Positions 42,511 through 50,987 of a stretch of 64,000 nucleotides of DNA are shown piece by piece (the stretch's first letter is position 1; each line of letters begins with the position of its first letter). The notes under the pieces are model-generated. The model was not told the DNA's origin. It was given only the letters and a program-made list of their open reading frames with translations, and did not search any database. The position numbers and the translations under genes are program-made. This stretch comes from Thermoactinospora rubra. Lineage in GTDB: Bacteria; Actinomycetota; Actinomycetes; Streptosporangiales; Streptosporangiaceae. The DNA is taken from assembly GCF_002093975.1 (NCBI RefSeq), contig NZ_KZ084332.1:125510-189509 (forward strand), given 5' to 3'.

Positions 42511-42869
42511 TGCGACCCGACCCCCTGTTCGGCCAACGTGTCCCGTCCCCGGTAGAGCACTCGCAGGACGTACAGGAAGCCGCCCAGGACGGCGACCGTC
42601 GCGACGCCCGCACGAGGCGACCACGCATCGAACAGCAGCATGGCCTGCGCTAGAAGAACGTTCAGCACCAGACTCGCCGCGGCCGCTACCGATAGTCCGG
42701 CGACTGGATCACGATCTCGCAACAGTCCTGCGACGGCCACACCCGGCACGACGAGCAGGAACATCGACACCAAGTACGGCCGCAGCGGCGTGTGGATGTC
42801 GGCGAGCGCGATGACCGCGCCCGCGACGCACGCGAGGGCGACCGCCCAGCTCAATACTCTGCGAAGCAA
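42507..42869 (-). CDS. Small four-helix membrane protein
   Basis: A 120-aa protein with four hydrophobic stretches (VLSWAVALACVAGAVIAL, YLVSMFLLVVPGVAVAGL, GLSVAAAASLVLNVLLAQAM, VATVAVLGGFLYVLRVL). No family was recognised. It overlaps the FemAB-like gene by 4 bases and probably acts with it, for example as a membrane partner in glycan modification. The following 130 bases to the ECF gene contain no evident gene. Confidence 0.65.
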   Translation of the reverse strand: MLRRVLSWAVALACVAGAVIALADIHTPLRPYLVSMFLLVVPGVAVAGLLRDRDPVAGLSVAAAASLVLNVLLAQAMLLFDAWSPRAGVATVAVLGGFLYVLRVLYRGRDTLAEQGVGSQ

Positions 42870-42999
42870 CGTTCAGGCTCCTGGACAGGCAGGAAGACAT
42901 TTGATCCAATTCATGGGACCAATCTGGCATCCTGCACGTCAACGGCGACGGTTGACAGTCCGTCCAGGTTTACCGGATAGCCAAGATTTTTGCGACCGA

Positions 43000-44556
43000 T
43001 CAGGAATGCTCGGTTTCCGCAGTTTCGCTGGCCTGCGGCGACTCGCTGGGCCCCACCGACGGCGTCGGGCCGTCGGTGGGCGGGTCGGACGTGTGAGGTT
43101 TCTCACCGTCCCAGCTCACAGTGCAAGTGGCGGCGCCGCCGTTGGAGCTGAACGCCACCGTGCCGCTGCCCGGAGCCGCCGGGTCCTCCGCGACGAGCGA
43201 CAGCGACGCCGAGCCGCCCGCCCTCAGCGTCCCGCTCGACGGGAGCAGGAGCAGGCCCTCCGACACCGTGGCGTGCCACCGCACGGCGGCGCCCGCGGCG
43301 CTGAGCCGTACCGACCCCACGCCGTCGAACCCGGCGGGGCAGCCGACGCTCAGGCGCGGCGCCGCGGGGACCGGCCGGCGCCGGGTGGGCTGGGTCGCCG
43401 GGCGGCGGGCCGGGGGCCGGGTGACGGTCGGGCGGGCGGCGGGCGGCGTGGGGGTGGGCGTCGCCGCCGCGTCCTCCTCCGGCTCGGCGTCGTCTTCCGG
43501 GTCGTTCCGGGCTTCCGGGTCCTGGGTCTGCGGGTCGGGCTCCGGGAGCGCGACGGCGTGGCTGGGCCCGCCGGTGGGCAGCAGGCGCATGGCCGTGGGC
43601 GTGCCGGGCTCGTCGCCGCCCCCGAGCCAGGCGGCCGCGCCGGTCGCGGCCAGCACGCCCGCCGCCAGCACCACCACGGGCGCCAGGCGGCGCGGCCGGC
43701 GGCGGGACCGGCGGTGCTCGGCGGCCACGGGGAAGCCGGTCCGGTCGAAGCTCTCGGCCCTGTCCATGATCAGCGTGCGGGTGTGGTCCAGCTCGGGCGA
43801 GCCGCACGTCTCGATCACCCTGCGGCGCAGCGAGATGGGCGGGAACGCCACCGGCGCCATGTCGAGCAGCCGCGCCGCCGACACCTGGCGCTGCTTGCCC
43901 TCGGTGCACACCTCGCACCCGCCGATGTGCCCCGACAGCCGCCGGCGCAGCATCGGAGTCAGCGGCCCCTCCCAGGAGTCCACCATCGCCGACAGGTCGG
44001 GGCAGTGGGCGCGGCCGGTCCTGGCCAGCACGACGGCGGCCGCCGCGTTCTCCAGATGGTCGCGGGCCCGTGCCAGCCTCGACGCGGCCTGCCGGGAGGT
44101 CAGCCCGAGCACCGAGCCTGCCTCCGAGGGGGTGAGCCCGTGGCGCACCGACAGCTCGAGCACCTCGCGCTCCTGCTTGCTCAACTCGCCGGCCACCACC
44201 TCGCGGACCAGCTCGGCCAGCTCGTGGTCCTCGGGGTCGTCCAGCACGGGCGGCGGCGTGCCCTGGCCGGTCGCCGTCTTGGCCCTGGCGACGCACTGGA
44301 ACCGTGCCAGCGCATACAGCCAGGCCCGGAGCCTGGCGGGCTCCTTCAGCCTGGCGGCGCATCCGTGGGCGGTGACCAGGGCGTCGTGTACGGCTTCCGC
44401 GGCCGCGTCGCGGTCGCCCAGGAGGGCGCAGGCGTAGTCGTGGAGGCGCTCGGCGTAGGCGTCGTACAGGCGGGCGGGGGCTTGGCCGTCGCCACGGCGC
44501 AGAGCGTCCAGGATTCGGTGGTCGTCGGCGCGGTCGACGTCAGGCCATCCGGGCAC
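43000..44556 (-). CDS. ECF sigma factor fused to zinc-finger, TM helix and extracellular domain
   Basis: Predicted 518 aa from GTG, with GGGAGG 8 bases upstream. Sigma region 2 (about 22-90) and region 4 (about 120-172, EAGSVLGLTSRQAASRL) are followed by an anti-sigma-like segment with Cys185, His210, Cys214 and Cys217 (HIGGCEVC). A transmembrane helix at 291-310, a Thr/Pro linker and an extracellular beta domain (about 420-500) follow. The sigma factor and its likely restrainer are therefore on one chain. Related multidomain ECF proteins are known in actinobacteria. Release would need proteolysis or a conformational change (inference). Confidence 0.82.
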   Translation of the reverse strand: MPGWPDVDRADDHRILDALRRGDGQAPARLYDAYAERLHDYACALLGDRDAAAEAVHDALVTAHGCAARLKEPARLRAWLYALARFQCVARAKTATGQGTPPPVLDDPEDHELAELVREVVAGELSKQEREVLELSVRHGLTPSEAGSVLGLTSRQAASRLARARDHLENAAAAVVLARTGRAHCPDLSAMVDSWEGPLTPMLRRRLSGHIGGCEVCTEGKQRQVSAARLLDMAPVAFPPISLRRRVIETCGSPELDHTRTLIMDRAESFDRTGFPVAAEHRRSRRRPRRLAPVVVLAAGVLAATGAAAWLGGGDEPGTPTAMRLLPTGGPSHAVALPEPDPQTQDPEARNDPEDDAEPEEDAAATPTPTPPAARPTVTRPPARRPATQPTRRRPVPAAPRLSVGCPAGFDGVGSVRLSAAGAAVRWHATVSEGLLLLPSSGTLRAGGSASLSLVAEDPAAPGSGTVAFSSNGGAATCTVSWDGEKPHTSDPPTDGPTPSVGPSESPQASETAETEHS

Positions 44557-44752
44557 GGGAGGTCCTCCCAGAAGAACGTGTGCGGGTGAGCCCCACGTTC
44601 GGAAGGACGCCGGGTTGGCGGGTGTGGAGGACTGCGCATAACGAGTGGGTATCGGGGTGGGGCGGGCGGTACGGCTGTGCTGCCTGGGACGCCTGGGACG
44701 CCTGGGGCGCCGCGTCCGCCTCGGACGGATCGGGCGGACGCGCGCCGGCGGT

Positions 44753-44792
44753 ACTTCCCGGCGGGTCACGACACTTCCCGGCGGGTCACGAC
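44753..44792. repeat. 20-bp perfect tandem duplication upstream of the sigma gene
   Basis: ACTTCCCGGCGGGTCACGAC occurs twice head to tail. It lies in the 255-base gap between the divergent-side VWA gene's stop (44812) and the sigma factor start (44556), about 200 bases before that start. Nearby GCCTGGGAC is repeated three times (44681-44710, imperfect). The stretch is otherwise without a recognisable gene. It could hold regulator sites or simply be slippage products. Confidence 0.75.
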
Positions 44793-44811
44793 GACGAGGC
44801 GCCGGGTCGCG

Positions 44812-46608
44812 TCAGCCCTCGTCCTTGCAGTTCGGCGCGCACAGGCGGCGCTCCATGCCCTTGAGGAACACCTCCCGCACATCCAGCGGGTTCTCCACGA
44901 TGAACGCCTCGCCGCCGGTCGCCTGGGCGAGCGCGTCCATCTTGGACTTGCCCTTGGGCGCGTCCGGGCCGAACGCGATGAGCAGGATGTTGACCGGGCG
45001 CTTCGGGTCGTAGGTCTTCTTCAGGTAGTCGAGGATCTCCCTGTCGCCGACGCCGCCGTCCGGGTCGTCGTTGCCGGCGCCGTCCGTGAAGATCAGCAAA
45101 ACGTTGATCTTGTCCTCGGCGTAGTTCTCCACCATCTGGCCGTAGGCGGCCTTGATCGTGTCGTTCAGCCCGGTGTCGCCCGTGGGCTTGGCCTGGACGG
45201 TGGTCAGCATCTGCGCCAGGCGGTCCTTGCGCAGCACGCCGTTGATCGGCTCGCCGAGCGGTCCGACCGGGACGACCTCCCGGTAGTCCTTGCCCTGGCC
45301 GTCGAGGTGCGTGGAGAACAGCCAGGCGCCGATCTCCGCCTTGGCGTCGTAGATGCCGAGCCCGCCCAGCGCCGTCTTGGCGATGACCTGCATGCGCGTC
45401 TGCGGCGGGTTGGTGCCCGGCACCGGCAGTGCCATCGTGCCGGAGATGTCCAGCAACGCCAGCAGCCGCGTGCCGAGGTTGAGCCGGCTCCACGACTGGC
45501 TCATGCTCGCCACCGTCTGCGCGTCGGGCGCGGGCAGCGCCTGCGGGGCCTTGGGGGAGAAGCCCTTGTTCTCCGACAGCGCCGGGCCGCCCTTCCCGTC
45601 GGGCGTGCGGAAGCCGTAGTCGCGCAGGATCTTCTTGGCCGGCTCCGTGGCCAGCTCCTTGGCGAAGTCCTCGGCCGCCTTGCGCGTGACCGCGTCGGGC
45701 GTGGTCACCACGTACGGGTAGTCGAGGCTCAACGTGCCCTCGGCCGGGTAGAGCGGCACGACCGGCAGGTCGGGCTTCTTGGCGTTGTGGGCCCAGATGC
45801 TCTGCTCGGAGGCCACGCCGATCGGCACCCGCTGCCCCGACTTCACCGTCAGGCTCGCCAGCAGCGCGCTGGGTTCGGCCACGACCTCGCGGGACAGCTT
45901 CTTCAGCGCGCCGATGAGCGCCCTGTTGTCGGTGCCCGCCGCCTGGGCCGCACCTGCGGCGGCCAGCAGCGCGTTGAGGCCGGCGGAGTTCTTCTGCGGG
46001 TCCAGCGCCAGCACGCGGATCTTCTTGGCCAGGCCGTCGGGGTTCGCGACGTTGGCCGCGCTGATCATGCCCTCCCAGCTGGGCTGCAGCGTGCCCTCGA
46101 GCTTCTTGGCCGAGGCGGCGGAGGCGGCCAGGACGATGGGCGAGCTGGCGACGCTCGCGGTGGCCTCCGGCAGCGACACCGCGACCCCCTCGGCGCTCGC
46201 CTTCAGCCTGGCGACGAGCAGGCTGGAGTCGGCCACCCACACCTCGGCGGGCGCCTTGCCCGCGGCCAGCGCGGCGGCTGTCTTGGCCGACGACTCCTTG
46301 GTCACCGCCACCTCAACGCACCGGCCGTCGACGTCGTGGGACGTCTTGTTGTAGGTGTTGGCGACCTTGGTGACCGCCGGCTCGATGTCCGGCGAGGCGA
46401 CGACACGCAGGGTGATCTTGTCACCCGAGCAGGCGTTCTCCCTGGTGAAGATCACGAAGGCGGCCACGCCGAGGAGGACGGCGAGCGCCACCGCCCCGGC
46501 CAGGGGCACCAGCACCCTGCCGCGCCCGCCCCGGCTCCGGCGTCTGCTCGGGCCTGCCTGCTGGGCCCGGTATCCAGGGTCGTAGTCGTCTGTGCGGTGT
46601 CGCCCCAC
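44812..46608 (-). CDS. Solute-binding-like / VWA fusion, membrane-anchored
   Basis: Predicted 598 aa. A signal anchor (33-55) is followed by a periplasmic-binding-type domain (about 63-335, ITLRVVASPDIEPAVTKV) and a von Willebrand factor A domain with a MIDAS site (Asp387, Ser389, Thr391; LLDISGTM) and a later IFTDGAGNDDPDGG. The pairing suggests an extracellular protein that binds a small ligand or oxyanion through one domain and a protein partner via metal through the other. Being upstream of the membrane sigma gene on the same strand, it may feed that sensor (inference). The GTG start has GAGG upstream. Confidence 0.8.
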   Translation of the reverse strand: MGRHRTDDYDPGYRAQQAGPSRRRSRGGRGRVLVPLAGAVALAVLLGVAAFVIFTRENACSGDKITLRVVASPDIEPAVTKVANTYNKTSHDVDGRCVEVAVTKESSAKTAAALAAGKAPAEVWVADSSLLVARLKASAEGVAVSLPEATASVASSPIVLAASAASAKKLEGTLQPSWEGMISAANVANPDGLAKKIRVLALDPQKNSAGLNALLAAAGAAQAAGTDNRALIGALKKLSREVVAEPSALLASLTVKSGQRVPIGVASEQSIWAHNAKKPDLPVVPLYPAEGTLSLDYPYVVTTPDAVTRKAAEDFAKELATEPAKKILRDYGFRTPDGKGGPALSENKGFSPKAPQALPAPDAQTVASMSQSWSRLNLGTRLLALLDISGTMALPVPGTNPPQTRMQVIAKTALGGLGIYDAKAEIGAWLFSTHLDGQGKDYREVVPVGPLGEPINGVLRKDRLAQMLTTVQAKPTGDTGLNDTIKAAYGQMVENYAEDKINVLLIFTDGAGNDDPDGGVGDREILDYLKKTYDPKRPVNILLIAFGPDAPKGKSKMDALAQATGGEAFIVENPLDVREVFLKGMERRLCAPNCKDEG

Positions 46609-46755
46609 GGTGGTTCCTCTTCGGTCCTGGTTGTGCTGCGTCGAGCCCCTCGGAGATCCTGGCGGGAGATGCTCCGCAATGCTTGAGGAACGATACTCGC
46701 TGCTCTTTGCGGTACAAAACCACTCTTTTGGTGCAACGATTACGCGGCGCCACGG

Positions 46756-47394
46756 TCAATGGCAGCATTCGTGACCGCGCCAGGCCCGCCAACCCTCCCG
46801 TACGGCTACCGCGGCCAGCGCCAGAGCGACGGCCGGATCGACCCACCACCACCCCTGCGTCCCGGCCCACAGACCGGTCAGGACGCCCGCGGCGTCGGCG
46901 GCGCAGATGAGATTCTGCGTGCCCTCCCCGCGGGCGGCCGGCGATCCGAGCCTGCGGCCGAGCCTGCGCTTGGCCATGCCGAGGGCCGGCATGCTGACCA
47001 GGCTGACGGCCGTCACGACGACGCCGAGCACGGTCGGGGTCACGCGGTGCCCCACGTCCACGTCGTGCCACACGTGAAGGATCAGATACGGCGCGAGCAG
47101 CCAGAAGCTGACGGCGACGGCGCGGCGGGCGTGGTGCTCGGCGCGCGGCGAGAGGGTCCGGGCGCCGGTGAAGCGCCACACGACGATGAGGCTGGCAAGG
47201 GCCTCGACGAAGGCCGAGAGCCCCCACCCGATGAGCGCGACGGAATGCGACTGCAGCCCGGCGGCGAAGCCGAGCACGCTTTCGACGGCGAGCCAGGCGA
47301 GGGTGAGCTGCGCCAGCGTGCGGGCCCGGCGGGCGTCGCGCAACCATGCCGGCGGATGAGTCTGCTGGGTCTGTACGGCATGCACGATATGCAC
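46756..47394 (-). CDS. Cation efflux (CDF-like) membrane protein
   Basis: Predicted 212 aa from GTG (VHIVHAVQTQQ). About five helices are visible, with LTLAWLAVESVLGFAAGLQSHS (the CDF TM1-TM2 region), a helix with HVWHDVD and a C-terminal DPAVALALAAVAVREGW. It is shorter than canonical CDFs and lacks the cytoplasmic C-terminal domain, as do some cobalt/zinc cation-diffusion relatives. The N-terminus ends in a C-terminal GHECCH that could bind metal. Substrate metal is uncertain. Confidence 0.68.
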   Translation of the reverse strand: MHIVHAVQTQQTHPPAWLRDARRARTLAQLTLAWLAVESVLGFAAGLQSHSVALIGWGLSAFVEALASLIVVWRFTGARTLSPRAEHHARRAVAVSFWLLAPYLILHVWHDVDVGHRVTPTVLGVVVTAVSLVSMPALGMAKRRLGRRLGSPAARGEGTQNLICAADAAGVLTGLWAGTQGWWWVDPAVALALAAVAVREGWRAWRGHECCH

Positions 47395-47538
47395 ATTAGC
47401 GATTACGCAGCGTTTCCAGCCCGGGTTGGCCGGCGGCTGTGGATAACTTCCTGACGTGTCGCATCATGAGGGCCGGCTGGGCGAACCCGGGCAGAACATG
47501 GGCCGTCAGGGTAGGGGCGAGTTGGGTAGATTGCGGCC

Positions 47539-48309
47539 ATGCCGTTCACTCCGGCCCATGTGGCGGCCGTGCTGCCGCTGGTGTCCTCGGGCCGGGCGCG
47601 TCGCTGGCTCGACCCGTGGGCGCTGGTGATCGGCGCGATGATTCCCGACATGCCGATCTTCCTGCCCTTCCTGCCGGACTACGACGACTGGCACAGCGTC
47701 CACGGCGTGGTGACGATCGACGTGGTCGCCGTGATCGTGGTCCTCGGGCTGGTCCAGCAGGTGTTGTGGGAGCCGTTGATCTCACTGCTGCCTCCGGCGC
47801 TCGCCGGGCGGGCCGCCACGCTGCGCCGGGACTTCCGCCCGCTTCCCGTCGTCGCGGGGGCCGCCGCCGGCGCCGCGACCCACGTCCTGTGGGACTCCTT
47901 CACCCACTCCTACGCCATCGAGATCTGGGGCTGGAGCTGGCTCGACGATCGCGTGCTCGGTGTGATCAGCGTCTTCCGCCTGCTGCAGTACATCTCGTCG
48001 GTCGCCGGCCTGGCCATCGTCGGGTGGTGGGTGTGGCGGGGATTGTCGCGGATGGCGGGCGCCGCCGTACCCGCGCACCTGTCCACCACCGCCCGCCTCA
48101 GACGGGTGATGCTGGCGGCGTGCGGCGCCGGCATGGTCGCGGGCGCGCTCCTGTGGCCGCTGGTGGACGAGCCGAACCCGCTCTTCGGCCTCCCCGCCGT
48201 GATCACCAAGGTCGGCGCCGGCACGCTCGTGGGCCCGGCCGTCGTGCTCCTGGCCTACGCGGCCGGATGGCACTGGCAGTATTCAAGGCGTGGGTCAAGC
48301 GCGCGCTGA
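47539..48309 (+). CDS. DUF4184-family membrane protein
   Basis: A 256-aa integral membrane protein with MPFTPAHVAAVLPL at the N-terminus and IPDMPIFLPFLPDYDDWHSVHG and THVLWDSFTH, the His/Asp-rich motifs of the DUF4184/metal-dependent hydrolase-like group. Such motifs suggest a membrane metalloenzyme but no activity is known. The 3' end overlaps the RNA methyltransferase gene by 20 bases. Confidence 0.82.
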   Translation: MPFTPAHVAAVLPLVSSGRARRWLDPWALVIGAMIPDMPIFLPFLPDYDDWHSVHGVVTIDVVAVIVVLGLVQQVLWEPLISLLPPALAGRAATLRRDFRPLPVVAGAAAGAATHVLWDSFTHSYAIEIWGWSWLDDRVLGVISVFRLLQYISSVAGLAIVGWWVWRGLSRMAGAAVPAHLSTTARLRRVMLAACGAGMVAGALLWPLVDEPNPLFGLPAVITKVGAGTLVGPAVVLLAYAAGWHWQYSRRGSSAR

Positions 48310-49132
48310 GTACGTCATCGAGTACGTCACCGACTTCGACGATCCCCGCCTGGCGGACTACACCAGCCTGCGGGACGTCGAGCTGCGCAAGAGCCTGGAG
48401 GCCGAACGGGGGCTGTTCCTGGCCGAGGGCGAGAAGGTGATCAGGCGGGCGATCGCCTCCGGTCACCCGATCCGCTCGGTGCTCACCACGGAGCGGTGGC
48501 TCAAGCCGCTGGCCGACGTGCTCGGGGGAGCGACGGTCTACCTGGTGAGCGACGAGCTGATGTCGCGCATCGCCGGGTTCCAGGTGCACCGGGGCGCGCT
48601 GGCCTCGATGGAACGGCTGCCGCTGCCCTCGGTGTCCGAGGTGATCGGGAAGGCGACGCGGGTCGTGGTCCTCGAGGACATCGTGGACCATACGAACGTC
48701 GGCGCGATCTTCAGGTGTGCGGCGGCGCTGGGGGTGGATGGGATCGTGCTGTCGCCGCGGTGCGCTGATCCGCTGTATCGGCGGGCGGTGAAGGTGTCGA
48801 TGGGGGCGGTGTTCGCGATCCCGTACGCGCGGATGGCCGACTGGTATGCGGGGTTGGGGGAGGTCCGGGAGGCGGGGTACCGGCTGCTGGCGTTGACGCC
48901 GGATCAGGGTGCGACGCCTGTCGACAGGGTGAAGCTGGGGGAGCGGGTGGCTCTTTTGCTGGGGTCGGAGGGGGACGGGCTGTCCTCGCGGTGGCTGCAC
49001 GAGGCCGATGAGGCGGTGTGCATCCCGATGAGCCCGGCCGCCATGGAGGCGGGAGTCGACTCGCTCAACGTCGTCGCCGCGGCCGCGATCGCATGCCACG
49101 GGCTGATGCGGTCGTCGGATTGGAGCTCGTGA
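48290..49132 (+). CDS. TrmH/SpoU-family RNA 2'-O-methyltransferase
   Basis: Predicted 280 aa. The N-terminal substrate-binding domain (SLEAERGLFLAEGEKVIRRA) and the SPOUT domain with its three motifs (VLEDIVDHTNVGAIFRCAAALG, LLLGSEGDGLS, IPMSPAAMEAGVDSLNVVAAAAI) are clear. It methylates ribose in tRNA or rRNA; thiostrepton-resistance-type enzymes are relatives, but the exact target is open. The GTG start lies within the end of the DUF4184 gene, indicating coupling. Confidence 0.9.
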   Translation: MGQARAEYVIEYVTDFDDPRLADYTSLRDVELRKSLEAERGLFLAEGEKVIRRAIASGHPIRSVLTTERWLKPLADVLGGATVYLVSDELMSRIAGFQVHRGALASMERLPLPSVSEVIGKATRVVVLEDIVDHTNVGAIFRCAAALGVDGIVLSPRCADPLYRRAVKVSMGAVFAIPYARMADWYAGLGEVREAGYRLLALTPDQGATPVDRVKLGERVALLLGSEGDGLSSRWLHEADEAVCIPMSPAAMEAGVDSLNVVAAAAIACHGLMRSSDWSS

Positions 49133-49210
49133 AACGTATGGAGCTCGGAGGCCAATTCGTGCGATGACTCGCACATCGTTTTCTGCCACCCTCAGCTCTG
49201 TGGAGTCAGG

Positions 49211-49960
49211 TTGTCAGCTGCGAGAGCCAAGGCTCGCCACTGGAGCGTGATCATCGCTGTGGTCGTGGTCGCGCTGGCCGCTGTGGGCACCTACGTAATC
49301 ACCCATCCAACGCCTTCCGAGAGCTTTTGGCGGGACAGACACACCATCCACGACATTTGGCGAGTTCTGGTGAACGGCTTCGCCTCAGCAAACCCTGACT
49401 ACGCGATCGACTTTCTGGAATCGCGCCAGGAGGACGCCGAACTTTCGGATCAGGGGGGCAGGCTGCGGCTGGTTCTGTCACCCCGGCCAGGCCAGCTGGG
49501 CAGTGATCTCCGCTTCGAGACGACGAGCGAGCTGCTCCCGGGTGGCTCCATCAGACTGCCTACACTGTGGAGTTCGCGCATCACCGTCGCCTACAGGAGG
49601 CTCGCGTTCAAGACAGAGCCTGTCGAGGACATGCTGGCGGGTGTGCGTGGCCCCTTCTGGGTGACCGCCGTCGCTTGGTTCGAGCGCCCACTGACCCCCG
49701 GAGAAGTGGAGGCAGCTTGGCACGGTGATGTCGAGAAAGTGTTCTTTCCGCCCTCGAAGCGAGGAGCTGAGGCACCGCCGATCACGTGGTCGAGGACGAC
49801 GTGGTGGAAATCACCCCCATGTGGGGGTCCACAGGTTGAATGCGTAGTGTCGGGTACACGATCGCCCTGGTTCGAGAGCCAGGGCGATCGACGGCTGTCT
49901 GGCCGGGACCGGCCTGACCCTCAAGCCATTGTAACTTCACACGTTAAACTCAGTAAATGA
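49211..49960 (+). CDS. Tandem paralogue 1: membrane-anchored protein, probably truncated
   Basis: Predicted 249 aa from a TTG with GGAG upstream. No known family was recognised. An N-terminal helix (VIIAVVVVALAAVGTYVI) is followed by a soluble domain with blocks shared with the next two genes: RVLVNGFASANPDYAIDF near residue 50 and WFERPLTPGEVEAA…VFFPPSKRGAEAPPITWSRTT near 165-200. The paralogues continue with about 100 more residues including FQ(R/K)WV; here these are replaced by an unrelated tail that reads through two palindromes (49813-49828, 49859-49890). The C-terminus therefore looks decayed or recombined. Base composition is closer to the genome average than in copies 2 and 3. Confidence 0.6.
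   Translation: MSAARAKARHWSVIIAVVVVALAAVGTYVITHPTPSESFWRDRHTIHDIWRVLVNGFASANPDYAIDFLESRQEDAELSDQGGRLRLVLSPRPGQLGSDLRFETTSELLPGGSIRLPTLWSSRITVAYRRLAFKTEPVEDMLAGVRGPFWVTAVAWFERPLTPGEVEAAWHGDVEKVFFPPSKRGAEAPPITWSRTTWWKSPPCGGPQVECVVSGTRSPWFESQGDRRLSGRDRPDPQAIVTSHVKLSK
49859..49890. repeat. 12-bp perfect inverted repeat in the tail of paralogue 1
   Basis: CGATCGCCCTGG and CCAGGGCGATCG are exact reverse complements with an 8-base loop. It looks like a strong terminator, but lies before the stop of the open frame. This supports the view that the frame beyond about 49800 is not the ancestral coding sequence. A second palindrome (ACCCCCA-TG-TGGGGGT) is at 49813-49828. Confidence 0.7.
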
Positions 49961-50039
49961 AGGCGGGGCTCAGGAAACTGTCCGGGACCATCGTCTTCGT
50001 ACCTCCGGCAACCATCATGTTTGCAGTAGGATTCGTCAG

Positions 50040-50906
50040 GTGTTATTTTCGCGTCCAGGCGCTCAAAGGGCATCCATTGCTGCGCTTGCAGCCATCGTCG
50101 CCGCGACAACTACTCTGCTGTTGCTTATCCGGCAACCTTCTGCCGGTCTCCCGGGAGAGCGGCAGAGGCCGAAGAACTGGGCCATCGAATGTGACAAGTT
50201 TCGTCGGGTCCTGTTGAACGGGCTCGCCGTTCAAAATCCGGATTATCGAGTGGACTTCCCGGCACCTGACAGAGAGTGCCCTTCCGGTGTCGGCGGGGCT
50301 GTTCTGAGAGTCGGCGCACGTACCGCGCGAGGCGACGGATCTCCATCGGTGGTCACATGGGTCGACTATCGGCGTCCCATGAGCGAGCAACTGCCATCGA
50401 GTCTTCCGAGTTGGAGAATGACCGAGACCCTCCGGTTCGCTGGCGCCCTGAGCCTGCCAGAGGCAATGACCGCGAGGCTGGCGTCACTACCGGCGGAGAA
50501 CCCATATCTTGCAGTCGTCTACCTCAGGAAGCCCATGACAGAAGACGAACTGCGAAAGCTCTGGACGGGATGGGTGGACACGGTTCTCTTATCTCCAAGT
50601 GCTTCCGGCAGAAAACCGCTCTCATGGGATCACACAACAATTTGCCAGGCACGCGGGTTTGACGCCTGTGCGGGCGGTGCGGAGCGCAAGCTTGTAACTC
50701 AATTCCAACGATGGGTGGCAAGCCTCTCCACCGATGATCAGGTAGATCTTGCCAAGATCGGATTGCAGGCAGACGTCCTCCAGCGGGCATCGGCCGAAGG
50801 CCGCATTTACGGATTTGTAACTTGGCAGACCGCCGCTGTGCTCCGCCTGCTTTCCTCGAAGAGTGAACTTGTATCGGGCATCGCTGTAGTAGGCGAGGTG
50901 CGCTAA
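50040..50906 (+). CDS. Tandem paralogue 2: membrane-anchored protein of unknown function
   Basis: Predicted 288 aa from GTG. A single N-terminal helix (SIAALAAIVAATTTLLLLI) anchors a soluble domain. Shared blocks with its neighbours are CDKFRRVLLNGLAVQNPDY, VVYLRKPMTEDELRK, VLLSPSASGRKPLSWDHTT, a pair of Cys around RGFDAC and FQRWVASLSTDDQVDL. The KPxTxxE(L/V) phrase recalls the extracellular part of some anti-sigma factors (Sigma_reg_C type), but this is only a resemblance. Codon 2 is TTA, and another TTA is in TVLLSP; such codons are rare in high-GC actinomycetes and depend on the bldA tRNA. GC content is clearly lower than in flanking housekeeping genes. Confidence 0.7.
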   Translation: MLFSRPGAQRASIAALAAIVAATTTLLLLIRQPSAGLPGERQRPKNWAIECDKFRRVLLNGLAVQNPDYRVDFPAPDRECPSGVGGAVLRVGARTARGDGSPSVVTWVDYRRPMSEQLPSSLPSWRMTETLRFAGALSLPEAMTARLASLPAENPYLAVVYLRKPMTEDELRKLWTGWVDTVLLSPSASGRKPLSWDHTTICQARGFDACAGGAERKLVTQFQRWVASLSTDDQVDLAKIGLQADVLQRASAEGRIYGFVTWQTAAVLRLLSSKSELVSGIAVVGEVR

Positions 50907-50987
50907 TGTAACGCCTTCGGGGAGGGCATGCTTTCTTGAATGAAGAGATCAAACCGGCATCATGACAATCTAGCCAGGAGGCTAGGG

